The notes under the pieces: generated by a model
Told to the model about the DNA's origin: nothing
Databases searched by the model: none
The model's input: only the letters and a program-made list of their open reading frames with translations
Program-made: the position numbers and the translations under genes
Shown: positions 36,887 to 47,132 of the stretch, one piece after another
Position numbering within the stretch: position 1 is the stretch's first letter
Layout of the letters: each line of letters opens with the position of its first letter
From: Clostridium sp. CS001
Lineage (GTDB): Bacteria > Bacillota > Clostridia > Clostridiales > Clostridiaceae
Reading direction: 5' to 3'
DNA: 64,000 nt
NCBI RefSeq assembly: GCF_020443565.1
Contig: NZ_JAIZZN010000002.1
Span: 176,521-240,520 of the forward strand

Positions 36887-38365
36887 ATGATTAAGAGAAG
36901 TAGCGGCATTTTAATGCATATAACCTCGCTTCCTAGCCAGTATGGGATAGGGACCTTTGGCAGGGAGGCCTATGAGTTTGTGGATTTCTTAGTAAAAGCA
37001 GGTCAAAAGTATTGGCAGATACTACCCTTAGGCTCTACAGGTTTTGGAGATTCGCCCTACCAATCTTTTTCAGCTTTTGCAGGAAATCCATATTTTATAG
37101 ATTTAGATTTTCTTAATAAGGAAGGACTTTTGAAAAAAGAAGATTACAATACTTTAGATTTTGGAGATAATCCGGAAAAGGTTGAGTACGAAAAAATATT
37201 TAATAATAGAATGCATGTGCTTAGAATTGCTTTTAATAAAAGTAAGGGTAGATACAAATTTAAAATAGAAAAATTCAAAGAAGAACATAGTCATTGGTTA
37301 GAGGACTATGCACTTTATATGGCTATAAAATATAAGTTTGGATTAATATCTTGGCAGCATTGGGACAATGATATTAAGTTAAGAGAAAAAAAGGCTTTAA
37401 AAAGATATAAAGAGCAGCTAAGGGAAGAAATAGACTTCTGGGTATTTTTGCAGTATCTGTTCTTTAAGCAGTACAAAGATCTTAAACAATATGCCAATTC
37501 TAATGGAATTAAAATCATAGGGGACATCCCTATATATGTGGCAGAGGATAGTGCAGATACTTGGGCAAATAGCGAAATTTTCTTGTTAGATGAAGCTAAA
37601 AAACCCACTGTAGTATCAGGTTGCCCACCAGATGCATTTTCGGAAACGGGACAGCTCTGGGGGAATCCAATATACAATTGGGAAGTATTAGAGGGACAAG
37701 GCTATAAGTGGTGGATAGAGAGAATTAGAGCTAATAGCAAGTTATATGATGTAACAAGAATAGATCACTTTAGAGGCTTCGAATCTTATTGGGAAATCCC
37801 ATATGGTGATGAAAATGCAGTGAAAGGAACCTGGGTCAAAGGACCAGGCATAAAGCTTTTTGATGCTATAAAGGGAGCTTTAGGTAAAATAAACATTATA
37901 GCTGAAGATTTAGGTTTCTTAACAGAGAAGGTCATAGACTTCAGAATTAAGTCAGGTTATCCTGGAATGAAAGTACTTCAGTTTGCCTTTGACTCTAAAG
38001 AAGAAAGTGATTATTTACCACATAATTATGATAAAAACTGTGTAGTATACACTGGTACCCATGACAATGATACTGTAAATGGGTGGCTTAAAAATACTAA
38101 TGTGCAAGATGTAGCTTTTGCATCAGAATACTTAAGGCTAAACGAAGAAGAGGGCGAAAACTGGGGGTTTATTAGCGGGGCATTAAGCTCTGTAGGAGTA
38201 CTAGCAGTAGCTCAAATGCAGGATTATTTGGGTCTTGGAGAAGAGGCCAGGATGAATATACCTTCAACTCTTGGCGGAAACTGGCAATGGAGAGTTAAAA
38301 AAGAAGCTTTAAGTGACGATCTTTCTGAGAAAATATGTAAAGTAACAAAGATTTACGGTAGATAA
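36887..38365 (+). CDS. malQ: 4-alpha-glucanotransferase (amylomaltase)
   Basis: This 492-residue GH77 enzyme starts with RSSGILMHITSLPSQYGIGTFG, typical of amylomaltase, shown here in parts: GILMHITSLPS and GIGTFG. Catalytic and binding motifs are DIPIYVAEDSADTW, TRIDHFRGFESYW, IAEDLG and YTGTHDNDT. It transfers glucan chains between maltodextrins, making longer ones that the phosphorylase can use. It starts 12 bases after the GH31 gene, behind AAAGGAGAAGGG. Confidence 0.92.
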   Translation: MIKRSSGILMHITSLPSQYGIGTFGREAYEFVDFLVKAGQKYWQILPLGSTGFGDSPYQSFSAFAGNPYFIDLDFLNKEGLLKKEDYNTLDFGDNPEKVEYEKIFNNRMHVLRIAFNKSKGRYKFKIEKFKEEHSHWLEDYALYMAIKYKFGLISWQHWDNDIKLREKKALKRYKEQLREEIDFWVFLQYLFFKQYKDLKQYANSNGIKIIGDIPIYVAEDSADTWANSEIFLLDEAKKPTVVSGCPPDAFSETGQLWGNPIYNWEVLEGQGYKWWIERIRANSKLYDVTRIDHFRGFESYWEIPYGDENAVKGTWVKGPGIKLFDAIKGALGKINIIAEDLGFLTEKVIDFRIKSGYPGMKVLQFAFDSKEESDYLPHNYDKNCVVYTGTHDNDTVNGWLKNTNVQDVAFASEYLRLNEEEGENWGFISGALSSVGVLAVAQMQDYLGLGEEARMNIPSTLGGNWQWRVKKEALSDDLSEKICKVTKIYGR

Positions 38366-38401
38366 AAATTAAAGTATAAAATGAATGAAAGGTAGATGAA
38401 T

Positions 38402-40777
38402 ATGTTCGATACGATGAAACTTAGAGAAACAATTGAAACAATTATTAAATTAGATTATGGTAAAACTTTAGCGAAGGCAAATATCCCTGAAAAGTATAAT
38501 GCTCTTTCTAAAGCTATAATGGGAACAATTATAGAAGGCATGGAGGAAACAAAAAAAGCTTATGCTAAAGATAAGCGAGCTTACTATTTTTCAGCTGAAT
38601 TTTTAATGGGAAGGGCATTAGGTAACAACCTAATGAACTTAGGAATTTATAAAGAGGTTTCCGAAATTTTAGAAGAAATGAATATAGATATAAATGAAGT
38701 GGAAGAAATTGAAGAAGATGCTGGACTTGGTAACGGAGGTCTCGGAAGACTTGCAGCTTGTTTTATGGATTCCTGTGGAACACTAAACCTACCAGTTACA
38801 GGTTATGGTATTAGATACAGCCACGGTTTATTTAAGCAAAGATTTGAAGATGGATTCCAAAGAGAAGAAGGCGATAACTGGCTTAAATATGGAGACCCTT
38901 GGTCAATAAGACGATCTGATGAAACGGTAATTGTAGAATTTGCAGATGGAAAGGTTAAGGCTGTACCCTATGATACTCCTATTATTGGATATGATACAAG
39001 GAATATAAATACACTTAGATTATGGAAGGCAGAAAGCTTCAAGGATTTTGACTTTCAAATGTTTAATGATCAAAAGTATGAAGAGGCAGTTAGTGAGAAG
39101 AATAAAGCGAATAATATTTCAAGAGTACTATACCCTAATGATTCTACAGAAGATGGGAAAATACTAAGATTAAAACAGCAATATTTCTTTGTAGCCGCGT
39201 CTCTAAAGGATATAATAGGAAAGTATAAAGAAAATAATGGTGAGGATTTTGCAAAATTTTCTGAGTTTCATGCAATTCAGCTTAACGACACTCACCCAGT
39301 AGTTGCAATACCAGAACTTATGAGACTACTTATAGATGAAGAAAATATATCCTGGGAAATAGCATGGAATATAACTGTTAAAACTTTTTCTTATACAAAT
39401 CACACTATTTTAGAAGAGGCTTTAGAGCAATGGCCTAGTAGTCTTTATAAAAAAATACTTCCGAGGATTTATGAAATAATTAAAGATATAGATAAAAAGT
39501 TCATTCTAGAACTTGCAGAAAAGGGCTATGATTCAGACAGGATAAACTCTATGTGCATAACTTATGATGATAAGATTCGTATGGCTTTCCTTGCAATCCA
39601 TGGAACTCATACTACAAATGGAGTTGCACAGCTTCATACAGATATATTGAAGTTTCAAGAACTAAAGCAGTGGCATGAACTTTATCCAAATAGATTTCAA
39701 AACAAAACCAACGGAATCACACAAAGAAGATGGCTTGCCCTTTGTAATAAGGAACTATCACAAATGATTACGGAGCTTTTGGGTACAAATAATTGGATAA
39801 AAGATTTATCAGAGTTAAAGAATCTTGAAAAGTTTTTAGATGATGATGAAGTATTAAATAAATTTCTAAGTATAAAGCAAGATAAAAAGGCGCAATTAGC
39901 TAACTATATAAAGGTTCATGAGGGAACTTTCATAAACCCAAATTCTATATTTGATATTCAGATAAAAAGACTCCATGAGTATAAAAGACAGCTACTAAAT
40001 GCCTTTGGTATTTTAGATTTATATTATAGACTAAAGGAAAATCCAGGAATGGACATAGTACCTAGAACTTTTATATTTGGAGCTAAAGCGGCTCCTGGAT
40101 ATATTAGAGCAAAAGGCATCATTAAGTTTATAAATGAAATAGCAAAGTTAGTAAACAATGATCATCAGGTTAATGAAAAGCTTAAGGTTGTATTTGTACA
40201 AAATTATAGAGTATCCTATGCTGAAAAGTTATTTCCTGCAGCAGATATCTCCGAGCAAATATCTACAGCAGGAAAAGAAGCTTCAGGTACCGGAAATATG
40301 AAGTTTATGCTAAATGGTACTCCAACTATTGGAACATTAGATGGGGCGAACGTGGAAATTGTAGAGGAAGCAGGAGAAGAAAATAACTTTATCTTTGGGG
40401 CAAGAGTAGAGGAAATAAAGGGAATTAAGGATACGTATAAACCCAAAGATTATTATGAAAGAAGTCCAAGGCTTAAGAGAGTTGTAGATACATTAATAGA
40501 TGGAACCCTCTCTGATGGAGGCACAGGTATGTTTAAGGAATTATATAATTCTCTTCTTGAAGGTACATCTTGGCACAAGCCAGATCATTACTTTATATTT
40601 AGAGACTTTGAGGATTATATGGAAGCTCAAAATAAAGTAGACAAAGCATACAGAGATAGATTAGGCTTTTCAAGAAAGTGTTTTAAAAATATGAGTAATG
40701 CTGGAAAGTTTAGCAGTGATAGGACTATAGAAGAATATGCAAGAGATATTTGGCATATACAGGCTAAGAAAATTTAA
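38402..40777 (+). CDS. glgP: Glycogen/maltodextrin phosphorylase
   Basis: This GT35 phosphorylase of about 791 residues has the pyridoxal phosphate site near the C-terminus, visible as EASGTGNMKFMLNGT, with the lysine in GNMKF. GNGGLGRLAACFMDS and KTNGITQRRW are further family signatures. It splits alpha-1,4-glucans with phosphate to glucose-1-phosphate, saving ATP. The family range is about 750-850 residues. The start could be the ATG at 38396 or at 38402; the AAAGG ribosome site is 9 bases before the latter. It ends the maltodextrin operon. Confidence 0.92.
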   Translation: MFDTMKLRETIETIIKLDYGKTLAKANIPEKYNALSKAIMGTIIEGMEETKKAYAKDKRAYYFSAEFLMGRALGNNLMNLGIYKEVSEILEEMNIDINEVEEIEEDAGLGNGGLGRLAACFMDSCGTLNLPVTGYGIRYSHGLFKQRFEDGFQREEGDNWLKYGDPWSIRRSDETVIVEFADGKVKAVPYDTPIIGYDTRNINTLRLWKAESFKDFDFQMFNDQKYEEAVSEKNKANNISRVLYPNDSTEDGKILRLKQQYFFVAASLKDIIGKYKENNGEDFAKFSEFHAIQLNDTHPVVAIPELMRLLIDEENISWEIAWNITVKTFSYTNHTILEEALEQWPSSLYKKILPRIYEIIKDIDKKFILELAEKGYDSDRINSMCITYDDKIRMAFLAIHGTHTTNGVAQLHTDILKFQELKQWHELYPNRFQNKTNGITQRRWLALCNKELSQMITELLGTNNWIKDLSELKNLEKFLDDDEVLNKFLSIKQDKKAQLANYIKVHEGTFINPNSIFDIQIKRLHEYKRQLLNAFGILDLYYRLKENPGMDIVPRTFIFGAKAAPGYIRAKGIIKFINEIAKLVNNDHQVNEKLKVVFVQNYRVSYAEKLFPAADISEQISTAGKEASGTGNMKFMLNGTPTIGTLDGANVEIVEEAGEENNFIFGARVEEIKGIKDTYKPKDYYERSPRLKRVVDTLIDGTLSDGGTGMFKELYNSLLEGTSWHKPDHYFIFRDFEDYMEAQNKVDKAYRDRLGFSRKCFKNMSNAGKFSSDRTIEEYARDIWHIQAKKI

Positions 40778-40808
40778 AGAAGCTCCCTTAATAAGAAGGC
40801 ATTATCAT

Positions 40809-40863
40809 CTTACATAATTTACTCATAACAAATATCATTGTAACAATGACGATTTTATGTAAG
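40809..40863. other. Nested hairpins after glgP
   Basis: CTTACATAA (40809-40817) can pair with TTATGTAAG (40855-40863), enclosing an inner TCATTG/CAATGA stem. It has no T-run and its role is unclear. Confidence 0.35.
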
Positions 40864-40940
40864 GGGTATGATTATAGTGAAAACTATAAGAACTAAATTA
40901 GCTTCTAAATAGAAGAATCATACAGTCAATCTTGCATATA

Positions 40941-40985
40941 ACTAGAAAAACAACATTCTTATTATTAGAATGTTGTTTTTCTAGT
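40941..40985. terminator. Bidirectional terminator
   Basis: ACTAGAAAAACAACATTCT is mirrored by AGAATGTTGTTTTTCTAGT around TATTATT. It closes the maltodextrin operon and, on the other strand, the brnQ gene. Confidence 0.9.
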
Positions 40986-41000
40986 TTAGGATAGATATGT

Positions 41001-42308
41001 TTAGGCTGCATCTACTTCTATTTGCTCAAGTACAGTATATTGTTTTGGTTTTATTGAAATGTTAGAAATTACAAAAGCTAACAAAGTAGGTATAAACCAT
41101 GAGAAGCCAACACCTGCTAAAGGAATAAATTTAATGAATCCAATGACATTTGGGTATATACCATTTATAGTATCTAAAATACTTATAATTAGCGCTGTAT
41201 ATGTAGTTATAGCAACAACCTTATTACTTTTAACTTTATCACCAAGCAATGTAATAGCTATAAGAACGATTACAATTGGATATAAAATTTGTAGCACAGG
41301 ACCTGCTAATGAAATTATAGAATCAACATTTTTTGTAGCTATTAATCCACTTACGGAGGCCATAATAACAGCAGCAGTTTTGTATGATATTTTATTGTTT
41401 GAAACATTAGCAAAGAATTCAGCTCCACTGGCAAGTAGACCTATAGCAGTTGTTAGGCATGCAAGAGCAACACACAAACCAAGAATAACTGCACCAATGC
41501 TTCCTAAATCTAACTTAACGATATCTGTAACTAGCTTAGTTCTTGCTACATCTGTTGGAAATAGAGTACTTGTCTGTGTTCCAAGATACATAAGTCCACC
41601 ATATACAAAGGCCAAACCCGCTACAGCAACTAATGCTGATTTTATAGTCATTTTCATTATATCTTTTGCATTTTCATAACCTTTTGATCTAACAGAGGAA
41701 ATAATTATTCCAGCAAATATAACAGAAGCCATGGCATCCATTGTTTGATAACCTTCTATTAGAGCCTTTGATAATCCGCCTTTGTAGGATGTATTTATAA
41801 TTGGCCCAATTGGATCTATTATTCCTTTAAATATAATTATAGCCAGCATTAATAAAAGTGCGGGGGTAAGTATTTTGCCTATATTATCAATTATTGAAGA
41901 GGGTTTAAGAACAAATGCAAGAGTTATTGCAAAGTATAATACAACTGCTATGTTTTGTGGTATAGATGGAAATATAGGATGTATACCAAGTTCAAAAGTT
42001 GTTGCAGCGGTTCTTGGAATCGCAAATAACGGTCCTATAACAAGAATTAAAGCAATACCAGTTATTACAGCAAAATTTTTACCTACTCTATTTGCCATTT
42101 TGTCGTAAGTACCATTAATTTTAGCACAGGCAATTACTCCAGCTAATGGAAGACCAACTCCTGTAATGAGAAAGCCTATTATAGATGCAAAAAATGCACT
42201 TCCTGCAGCTTTTCCAAGAGTTGGTGGGAAGATAAGGTTTCCTGCACCGAAAAACATTGCAAATAGTGCAAAACCTATAACAATTGAATGTTTTGTTGAA
42301 TTTTTCAT
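41001..42308 (-). CDS. brnQ: Branched-chain amino acid carrier (BrnQ family)
   Basis: This 435-residue integral membrane protein starts with FALFAMFFGAGNLIFPP, the family signature, and has about 12 hydrophobic helices. It is a Na+ or H+ coupled importer of leucine, isoleucine and valine. The start is the ATG at 42308: GGAGGT lies 7 bases before it, and the longer frame from 42323 contains that site. An exact sigma-54 promoter lies 68-83 bases upstream, and the next genes on the same strand encode a sigma-54 activator and its sensor kinase, so expression is probably switched by that pair. Confidence 0.9.
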   Translation of the reverse strand: MKNSTKHSIVIGFALFAMFFGAGNLIFPPTLGKAAGSAFFASIIGFLITGVGLPLAGVIACAKINGTYDKMANRVGKNFAVITGIALILVIGPLFAIPRTAATTFELGIHPIFPSIPQNIAVVLYFAITLAFVLKPSSIIDNIGKILTPALLLMLAIIIFKGIIDPIGPIINTSYKGGLSKALIEGYQTMDAMASVIFAGIIISSVRSKGYENAKDIMKMTIKSALVAVAGLAFVYGGLMYLGTQTSTLFPTDVARTKLVTDIVKLDLGSIGAVILGLCVALACLTTAIGLLASGAEFFANVSNNKISYKTAAVIMASVSGLIATKNVDSIISLAGPVLQILYPIVIVLIAITLLGDKVKSNKVVAITTYTALIISILDTINGIYPNVIGFIKFIPLAGVGFSWFIPTLLAFVISNISIKPKQYTVLEQIEVDAA

Positions 42309-42375
42309 TAAACATACCTCCATATAAATAAATTTTTATAATACTTAGATGTAATTAACTCATTTGCTTATATAC

Positions 42376-42391
42376 AGCAAGCGTTGTGCCA
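42376..42391 (-). promoter_or_regulatory. Sigma-54 (-24/-12) promoter of brnQ
   Basis: On the minus strand the sequence reads TGGCACAACGCTTGCT, an exact match to the sigma-54 consensus TGGCAC-N5-TTGCW. Transcription would start near 42365, giving a leader of about 57 bases before brnQ. Confidence 0.85.
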
Positions 42392-42421
42392 AAATCTTCT
42401 GATTTTCATATTTTTCTGAAA

Positions 42422-42458
42422 TTGGGTCGAAATTGACCTAAAAGCTTGCACTTGTGCA
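42422..42458. promoter_or_regulatory. Candidate activator sites upstream of the sigma-54 promoter
   Basis: Two palindromes lie here: TTGGGTCGAAATTGACCTAA (42422-42441, one mismatched pair in the arms) and TGCACTTGTGCA (42447-42458, perfect 4-base arms). They are roughly 57-93 bases upstream of the predicted start, a plausible enhancer position. Confidence 0.5.
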
Positions 42459-42525
42459 TATTAAAAGAGTCTATTTTAAGAAAGTAGCTGTAAGTGTTTA
42501 TGTTTGATTTATATCTTCATAATAA

Positions 42526-42572
42526 AAGCGGGCAATTTTTTTCCCACTACAATGGAAAAAAATTGCCCACTT
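42526..42572 (-). terminator. Strong terminator after the sigma-54 activator gene
   Basis: GTGGGCAATTTTTTTCC pairs with GGAAAAAAATTGCCCGC around a 9-base loop, then TTTTATT on the minus strand. It begins directly at the activator gene's stop. Confidence 0.88.
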
Positions 42573-43916
42573 TTATTTTTGTATATCATATTCATTGACT
42601 TTATTTTGTAGCTGCCTTCGAGTAATGCCCAGCACTGTTGCTGTTTTTGTCATGCTAAAATTATTTTTAACCAGTACTGTTTCTATATATTTTTTTTCTA
42701 TTGCAGACCTAAATACTTTTAATGTTTGATCTCCTTCGTAGTCAGTAGCTGGCATTTCATGAACTAGCAAGTCATCTTTTGATATAATACCGTTTTCGCT
42801 AAATACCATTAGCCTTTCAATTATGTTTTTTAACTCTCGTATATTGCCTGGATAGTCATACTGGTTTAGATATTCCCAAACTTCAGGCTCTATGGTGTGA
42901 ATTTCTTTCTTCATTTGCTTAGAGGCTATGGAGATGAAGCTACTGGCCAAGCTACATATGTCTTCTTTATGTTCCCTTAGTGGAGGTATTTCAATGATGA
43001 TAGTATTAATTCTATAGTAAAAGTCTTCTCTAAATAGTCCTTCAGATATTAGTTTTACTATAGATTTGTTGGTGGCGGTTATAAGCCTAAAGTCAACGGA
43101 AGTACTTATGTTACTACCTATTTTTTCTATTGCTCTGTTTTCAATAACTCTTAGTAGCTTTACTTGAGTAGATAAAGGCATATCAGCTATTTCATCTAGA
43201 AATAAAGTTCCCATGCTAGCAGATTCAAATCTACCAACTCGTTCTTCAGTGGCACCAGTGAAGGCTCCCTTGCTATGTCCAAACAATTCAGATTCTAATA
43301 CACTTTCAGATAGAGCATGACAGTTAACAGCTATAAAGGGCTTATTTTCCCGCTGGCTCTGAGTGTGAATGTAGTTTGCAAATACCTCTTTTCCTACTCC
43401 CGATTCGCCAAGGAGTAGCACATTGACTGAAGTTTTAGCTACCTTTCCAGCCATATCTATAACTTTTTTAAATTCTTTATTTTCTGATTGTAGAATTGAT
43501 TTTTCTCTTTTATCATTTGTTTTAGAAGAAAGTTCTGATTTTTTGTATTCAATATATACTTTTTCTATTTCGTCTATTAGTTCAATAGGGTCATTTCCTT
43601 TTACAAAATAAGATACCGCTCCTTTTTTCATTGCCTCAACTGCAGTAGGTATAGTTGCATATGCAGTCATTAATATAACTTTAATATCTTGTTTTAAGGT
43701 TATGATTCTTTCTAAAAGCTCTATACCGTTAATTCCATCCATCATTAAATCGGTTACTACCATTTGATATTTTTTATGTTTAATTTTAGCTATAGCAGCT
43801 TCTGCTGATAATACAGTTTCTATAAGATACCCTTCAATTTCTAGTATTTTGGTTAGTCCTTTTGAATAAGCTGCTTCGTCATCCACTATTAATATATGAT
43901 AATTCTTAGTATTCAT
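42573..43916 (-). CDS. NtrC-type sigma-54-dependent response regulator
   Basis: This 447-residue protein has a receiver domain (about residues 1-120, phosphorylation at Asp56 in VVTDLMMDG), an AAA+ ATPase domain (about 140-380) and a C-terminal Fis-type helix-turn-helix (about 400-445, [17 protein letters not shown]). The sigma-54-contacting loop GAFTGA is present in [11 protein letters not shown], with Walker A GESGVGKE and Walker [10 protein letters not shown]. It activates sigma-54 promoters after phosphorylation. The kinase gene lies 10 bases upstream. The only sigma-54 promoter I found in the window is that of the adjacent brnQ gene. Confidence 0.93.
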   Translation of the reverse strand: MNTKNYHILIVDDEAAYSKGLTKILEIEGYLIETVLSAEAAIAKIKHKKYQMVVTDLMMDGINGIELLERIITLKQDIKVILMTAYATIPTAVEAMKKGAVSYFVKGNDPIELIDEIEKVYIEYKKSELSSKTNDKREKSILQSENKEFKKVIDMAGKVAKTSVNVLLLGESGVGKEVFANYIHTQSQRENKPFIAVNCHALSESVLESELFGHSKGAFTGATEERVGRFESASMGTLFLDEIADMPLSTQVKLLRVIENRAIEKIGSNISTSVDFRLITATNKSIVKLISEGLFREDFYYRINTIIIEIPPLREHKEDICSLASSFISIASKQMKKEIHTIEPEVWEYLNQYDYPGNIRELKNIIERLMVFSENGIISKDDLLVHEMPATDYEGDQTLKVFRSAIEKKYIETVLVKNNFSMTKTATVLGITRRQLQNKVNEYDIQK

Positions 43917-43926
43917 TTATTGTCTC

Positions 43927-45954
43927 CTATTTCAATATTAGTATGGGGTCATGCATCTTTGTTGGAAGTGTAACAATAAACTTTGATCCCTTGGAAAGTT
44001 TACTTTCAACTGTAATGGTTCCTTCCATTTTTTGTACTTCGTTATAAACAATAAACAGTCCAAGTCCTGTACCTTTGCCTACTTGTTTAGTAGTATAAAA
44101 TGGATCAAATAAGTGCATTTGTGTATTTAGGTCCATGCCAGCACCTGTGTCAGATACTTCTATGATTATATTTTCATTAGATCTAAAGGCTTGCACCGCA
44201 AGTATACCGCCTTTCTTCATAGCATCAGTAGCATTTGAAAAAAGATTTAGTAGGATATGCTTCAAAGATTCACTATATAACTCTACTTCTAAGTCCACTT
44301 CCACAGATAACTTAAATTGTATATGTTTTTGCATAAAAGCCTTTTGATTTAGTTCATAAAGGTTTGATATGAAATCTTTAACTTGTATGGTATGTACTTT
44401 ATTATCAGAAAGCCTTGAAAAGTTTAAAAGATTATCTATAATTTTATTAGCTCTAGTCACTGAATTGTCTATTGCAATAATTGCCTCTTTTTTATCATCA
44501 TCTTCTTCAGTACGCTTAAGTAGATATGTATAGTTCCTAATGATTCCAAGGGGTGTTCTGATTTCATGTGCAATACCTGCGGCAAGTTGGCCTACAGCAG
44601 CCATTTTGCTTGATTGTAACATCCTTTGCTTTGAAAGATTTAGATCAGTTATATCTTCCATCATAACAAGTACACGCTCTTTAGTGTTTGATACCTTATC
44701 CAGCATGTAAGTTCTTACTTTAAAGGTTCGATTTTGATATTCTACTTCTTTTTCTATTGAAGTTCTATTTTCAAATATATTTTTAATGAGGCAAATATCA
44801 CAATTAATTCCTAGTATTCCGTTGATATTTTTGCAGTGCATGTTTTTCACTGCATCTGCGGGGTAACCTATATGGTCACAAAATGCTGTATTGGCTTCGC
44901 TGACGTAGCAGTCCTCGTTTACAACCACCATTAAATGAGTGGTAAGCCCGTTGAAAGTAGTTTCTAATTCGTTTTTAGACATATTAAGTGCATTTGTTTG
45001 TTTTTTAACTTCTTTCTTTAGTTCTCTGTTCCAATAATAGAAAAATAGTGCCACTAGCATGGCTAGGAGTATAGCATATTTAACTAAAAGCATATATTTC
45101 TCAGCGTTGTTATTTTTCATTATTAGTGGTGATATGCCAAACCATTTTTCATGTATTCTTTCCATAGTGTTATCTTTTTGCAGCTGATATATTGCTTTGT
45201 TAAGTATTTTCACTAATGTTTCATTACCCTTTTTCACACCTATTACTGCTTCTCTTTCGTACAAGTATTCATTTAGTATTGAATATTCACGGCTAAGTCC
45301 TTCTTGGGTTATATAATAGTTTATTACTGATTCATCCCCAAGTACAGCATCTACTTCACCTTTTTCTAGTTTGCTAATAGCGTCTCTTAAGTTTTCAGTT
45401 TCAACTCCATTTACCTCAGTATAATTTTCAGATAAATAATCGAATATGTAGTCTTCTTTTATTGCCGCTATAGTTTTATGTTTTATATCTTCTGGTTTTT
45501 TAATGTTAGTATTATTTTTCTTTATTAATATAGCTCCTCTTTGGTAGTATATAGGGTCAGTAAATATAAAGCTACGAGACCGCTCCTTGGAAGCATGCAT
45601 ATCACAAAAATCTATAGTTCCTTTTTGAAGGGCCTCAAGGGCTTCATGCCAAATCATAGGCTTCATCTTTACGTTGACTCCGAGTTCAATAGAAAGAGCA
45701 TTGAGATAATCGATTACAAGTCCCTCATATTGTCCATTATCTGGATTTAGATATCTTAGCGGTGGAGTATTTTGATCAGCGCCGTATATCAAGTCTCCAT
45801 GTTCTTTCAAATACGTTATTTCAGAGGAGTTTAGCCAATTGTCTTTTCCAAAATATTCGACTACGCTCATATTGTGTTCTATTTTAAAATAACTATTTGC
45901 AAATATAAGTGCTGTTAATATAATTAAAAATCCTAATATATATTTTTTCTTCAT
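43927..45954 (-). CDS. Sensor histidine kinase with extracytoplasmic binding domain
   Basis: This 675-residue membrane kinase has an N-terminal helix (about residues 5-20), then an SBP_bac_3-type amino-acid-binding domain outside the membrane (about 45-275), a second membrane helix (about 283-305), a coiled coil, and a PAS domain with a cysteine cluster (GINCDICLIKN). The phosphoacceptor domain (GIAHEIRTPLG) and ATPase domain (NATDAM, DTGAGMD, GKGTGLGL) follow. It would phosphorylate the NtrC-type regulator 10 bases downstream when an amino acid or related solute binds. The fold and the nearby brnQ gene suggest branched-chain amino acids, but this is inference. Confidence 0.9.
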   Translation of the reverse strand: MKKKYILGFLIILTALIFANSYFKIEHNMSVVEYFGKDNWLNSSEITYLKEHGDLIYGADQNTPPLRYLNPDNGQYEGLVIDYLNALSIELGVNVKMKPMIWHEALEALQKGTIDFCDMHASKERSRSFIFTDPIYYQRGAILIKKNNTNIKKPEDIKHKTIAAIKEDYIFDYLSENYTEVNGVETENLRDAISKLEKGEVDAVLGDESVINYYITQEGLSREYSILNEYLYEREAVIGVKKGNETLVKILNKAIYQLQKDNTMERIHEKWFGISPLIMKNNNAEKYMLLVKYAILLAMLVALFFYYWNRELKKEVKKQTNALNMSKNELETTFNGLTTHLMVVVNEDCYVSEANTAFCDHIGYPADAVKNMHCKNINGILGINCDICLIKNIFENRTSIEKEVEYQNRTFKVRTYMLDKVSNTKERVLVMMEDITDLNLSKQRMLQSSKMAAVGQLAAGIAHEIRTPLGIIRNYTYLLKRTEEDDDKKEAIIAIDNSVTRANKIIDNLLNFSRLSDNKVHTIQVKDFISNLYELNQKAFMQKHIQFKLSVEVDLEVELYSESLKHILLNLFSNATDAMKKGGILAVQAFRSNENIIIEVSDTGAGMDLNTQMHLFDPFYTTKQVGKGTGLGLFIVYNEVQKMEGTITVESKLSKGSKFIVTLPTKMHDPILILK

Positions 45955-46212
45955 TACTTTTTCACCCTACACTAGTATAACAGTAAATCTTAAAATTTGC
46001 CTTAGAAAAGGAATGAAAACTAGTGCTTTTTCTATTTGTAATAGAATAATATAATTGTAAAGAGGTAGACAAAAAGTAGATGAAAACAGATTTAAACTGA
46101 TTTTTATAAATTTCCTATAGAATTCCCAAAAATAAAGTGTATAATATAATTGCATTGTTTATAGTGAGTGTACCTCATTTTATAAATAACTATTAAAGGA
46201 AGTGATTAACAT

Positions 46213-47037
46213 ATGGAATTTATTGAAATAGTAAAAGCGATTATTCTTGGTATTGTTGAGGGGCTCACCGAGTGGTTACCTATAAGTAGTACAGGACATA
46301 TGATTTTAGTTGATGAGTTTTTGAAACTAAATGTGAGTGCAGCTTTTAAAGAAATGTTTTTTGTAGTTATTCAGCTTGGAGCAATAATGGCAGTTGTGAT
46401 TTTATACTTTAAAAAGTTAAATCCTTTTGTAATGAAAAAGAGGTTAACTATAAAAGCGGATACTTTCTTATTGTGGTTAAAAATAATTATTGCCTGTGTT
46501 CCGGCGGCAATTATTGGTATGTTATTTGATGATAAACTGGATGCAACGTTTTATAACTATCAGACGGTTGCAATTGCACTAATTCTGTATGGTATTCTTT
46601 TTATAATTATTGAAGCCAGAAACAAAAATATAATTCCCAAAATTAATGAACTATCACAAATTACTTATAAAACTGCAATCATTATAGGAATATTTCAAGT
46701 TTTAGCATTAATTCCTGGTACATCCAGATCGGGTGCAACAATACTAGGTGCAATACTAATAGGAACATCCAGAACGGTAGCAGCAGAGTTCACATTTTTT
46801 CTAGCTATTCCTGTTATGTTCGGAGCAAGTCTATTAAAAATCCTTAAATTTGGTTTTGTTCTAACAAATGCTGAATTTATCATTCTATCCACGGGCATGA
46901 TAGTTTCATTTTTAGTTTCCATATTAGCCATTAAATTCTTAATGGGTTATATAAAGAAACATGATTTCACGGTGTTTGGTTGGTATAGAATTGTACTTGG
47001 AATTACAGTAGTTTTATATTTTTTATTTTTAGGATAA
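46213..47037 (+). CDS. uppP: Undecaprenyl-diphosphatase
   Basis: This 274-residue integral membrane protein carries both family signatures: [17 protein letters not shown] near the N-terminus and [13 protein letters not shown] in the middle. UppP (BacA) removes a phosphate from undecaprenyl diphosphate so the carrier lipid can be re-used for peptidoglycan, and extra copies give bacitracin resistance. The length is normal for the family. It is a single gene; the ATG follows AAAGGAAGTG. Confidence 0.93.
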   Translation: MEFIEIVKAIILGIVEGLTEWLPISSTGHMILVDEFLKLNVSAAFKEMFFVVIQLGAIMAVVILYFKKLNPFVMKKRLTIKADTFLLWLKIIIACVPAAIIGMLFDDKLDATFYNYQTVAIALILYGILFIIIEARNKNIIPKINELSQITYKTAIIIGIFQVLALIPGTSRSGATILGAILIGTSRTVAAEFTFFLAIPVMFGASLLKILKFGFVLTNAEFIILSTGMIVSFLVSILAIKFLMGYIKKHDFTVFGWYRIVLGITVVLYFLFLG

Positions 47038-47070
47038 CATTGATAATTAATAAAACTCTGATTAATTATT

Positions 47071-47115
47071 AATAGCTTAGTGGTAGGTGTAAAACCCCAC
47101 TAAGCTATTTTTTTT
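47071..47115 (+). terminator. Terminator after uppP
   Basis: AATAGCTTAGTGG pairs perfectly with CCACTAAGCTATT, followed by TTTTTTT. Confidence 0.9.
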
Positions 47116-47132
47116 ATCTTTGCGTTTGTAAT

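Noticed and set aside
41059..41679. Plus-strand frame of 206 codons opposite brnQ
   Set aside because: It is antisense to a clear membrane transporter, and its hydrophobic repeats mirror the complementary coding strand.
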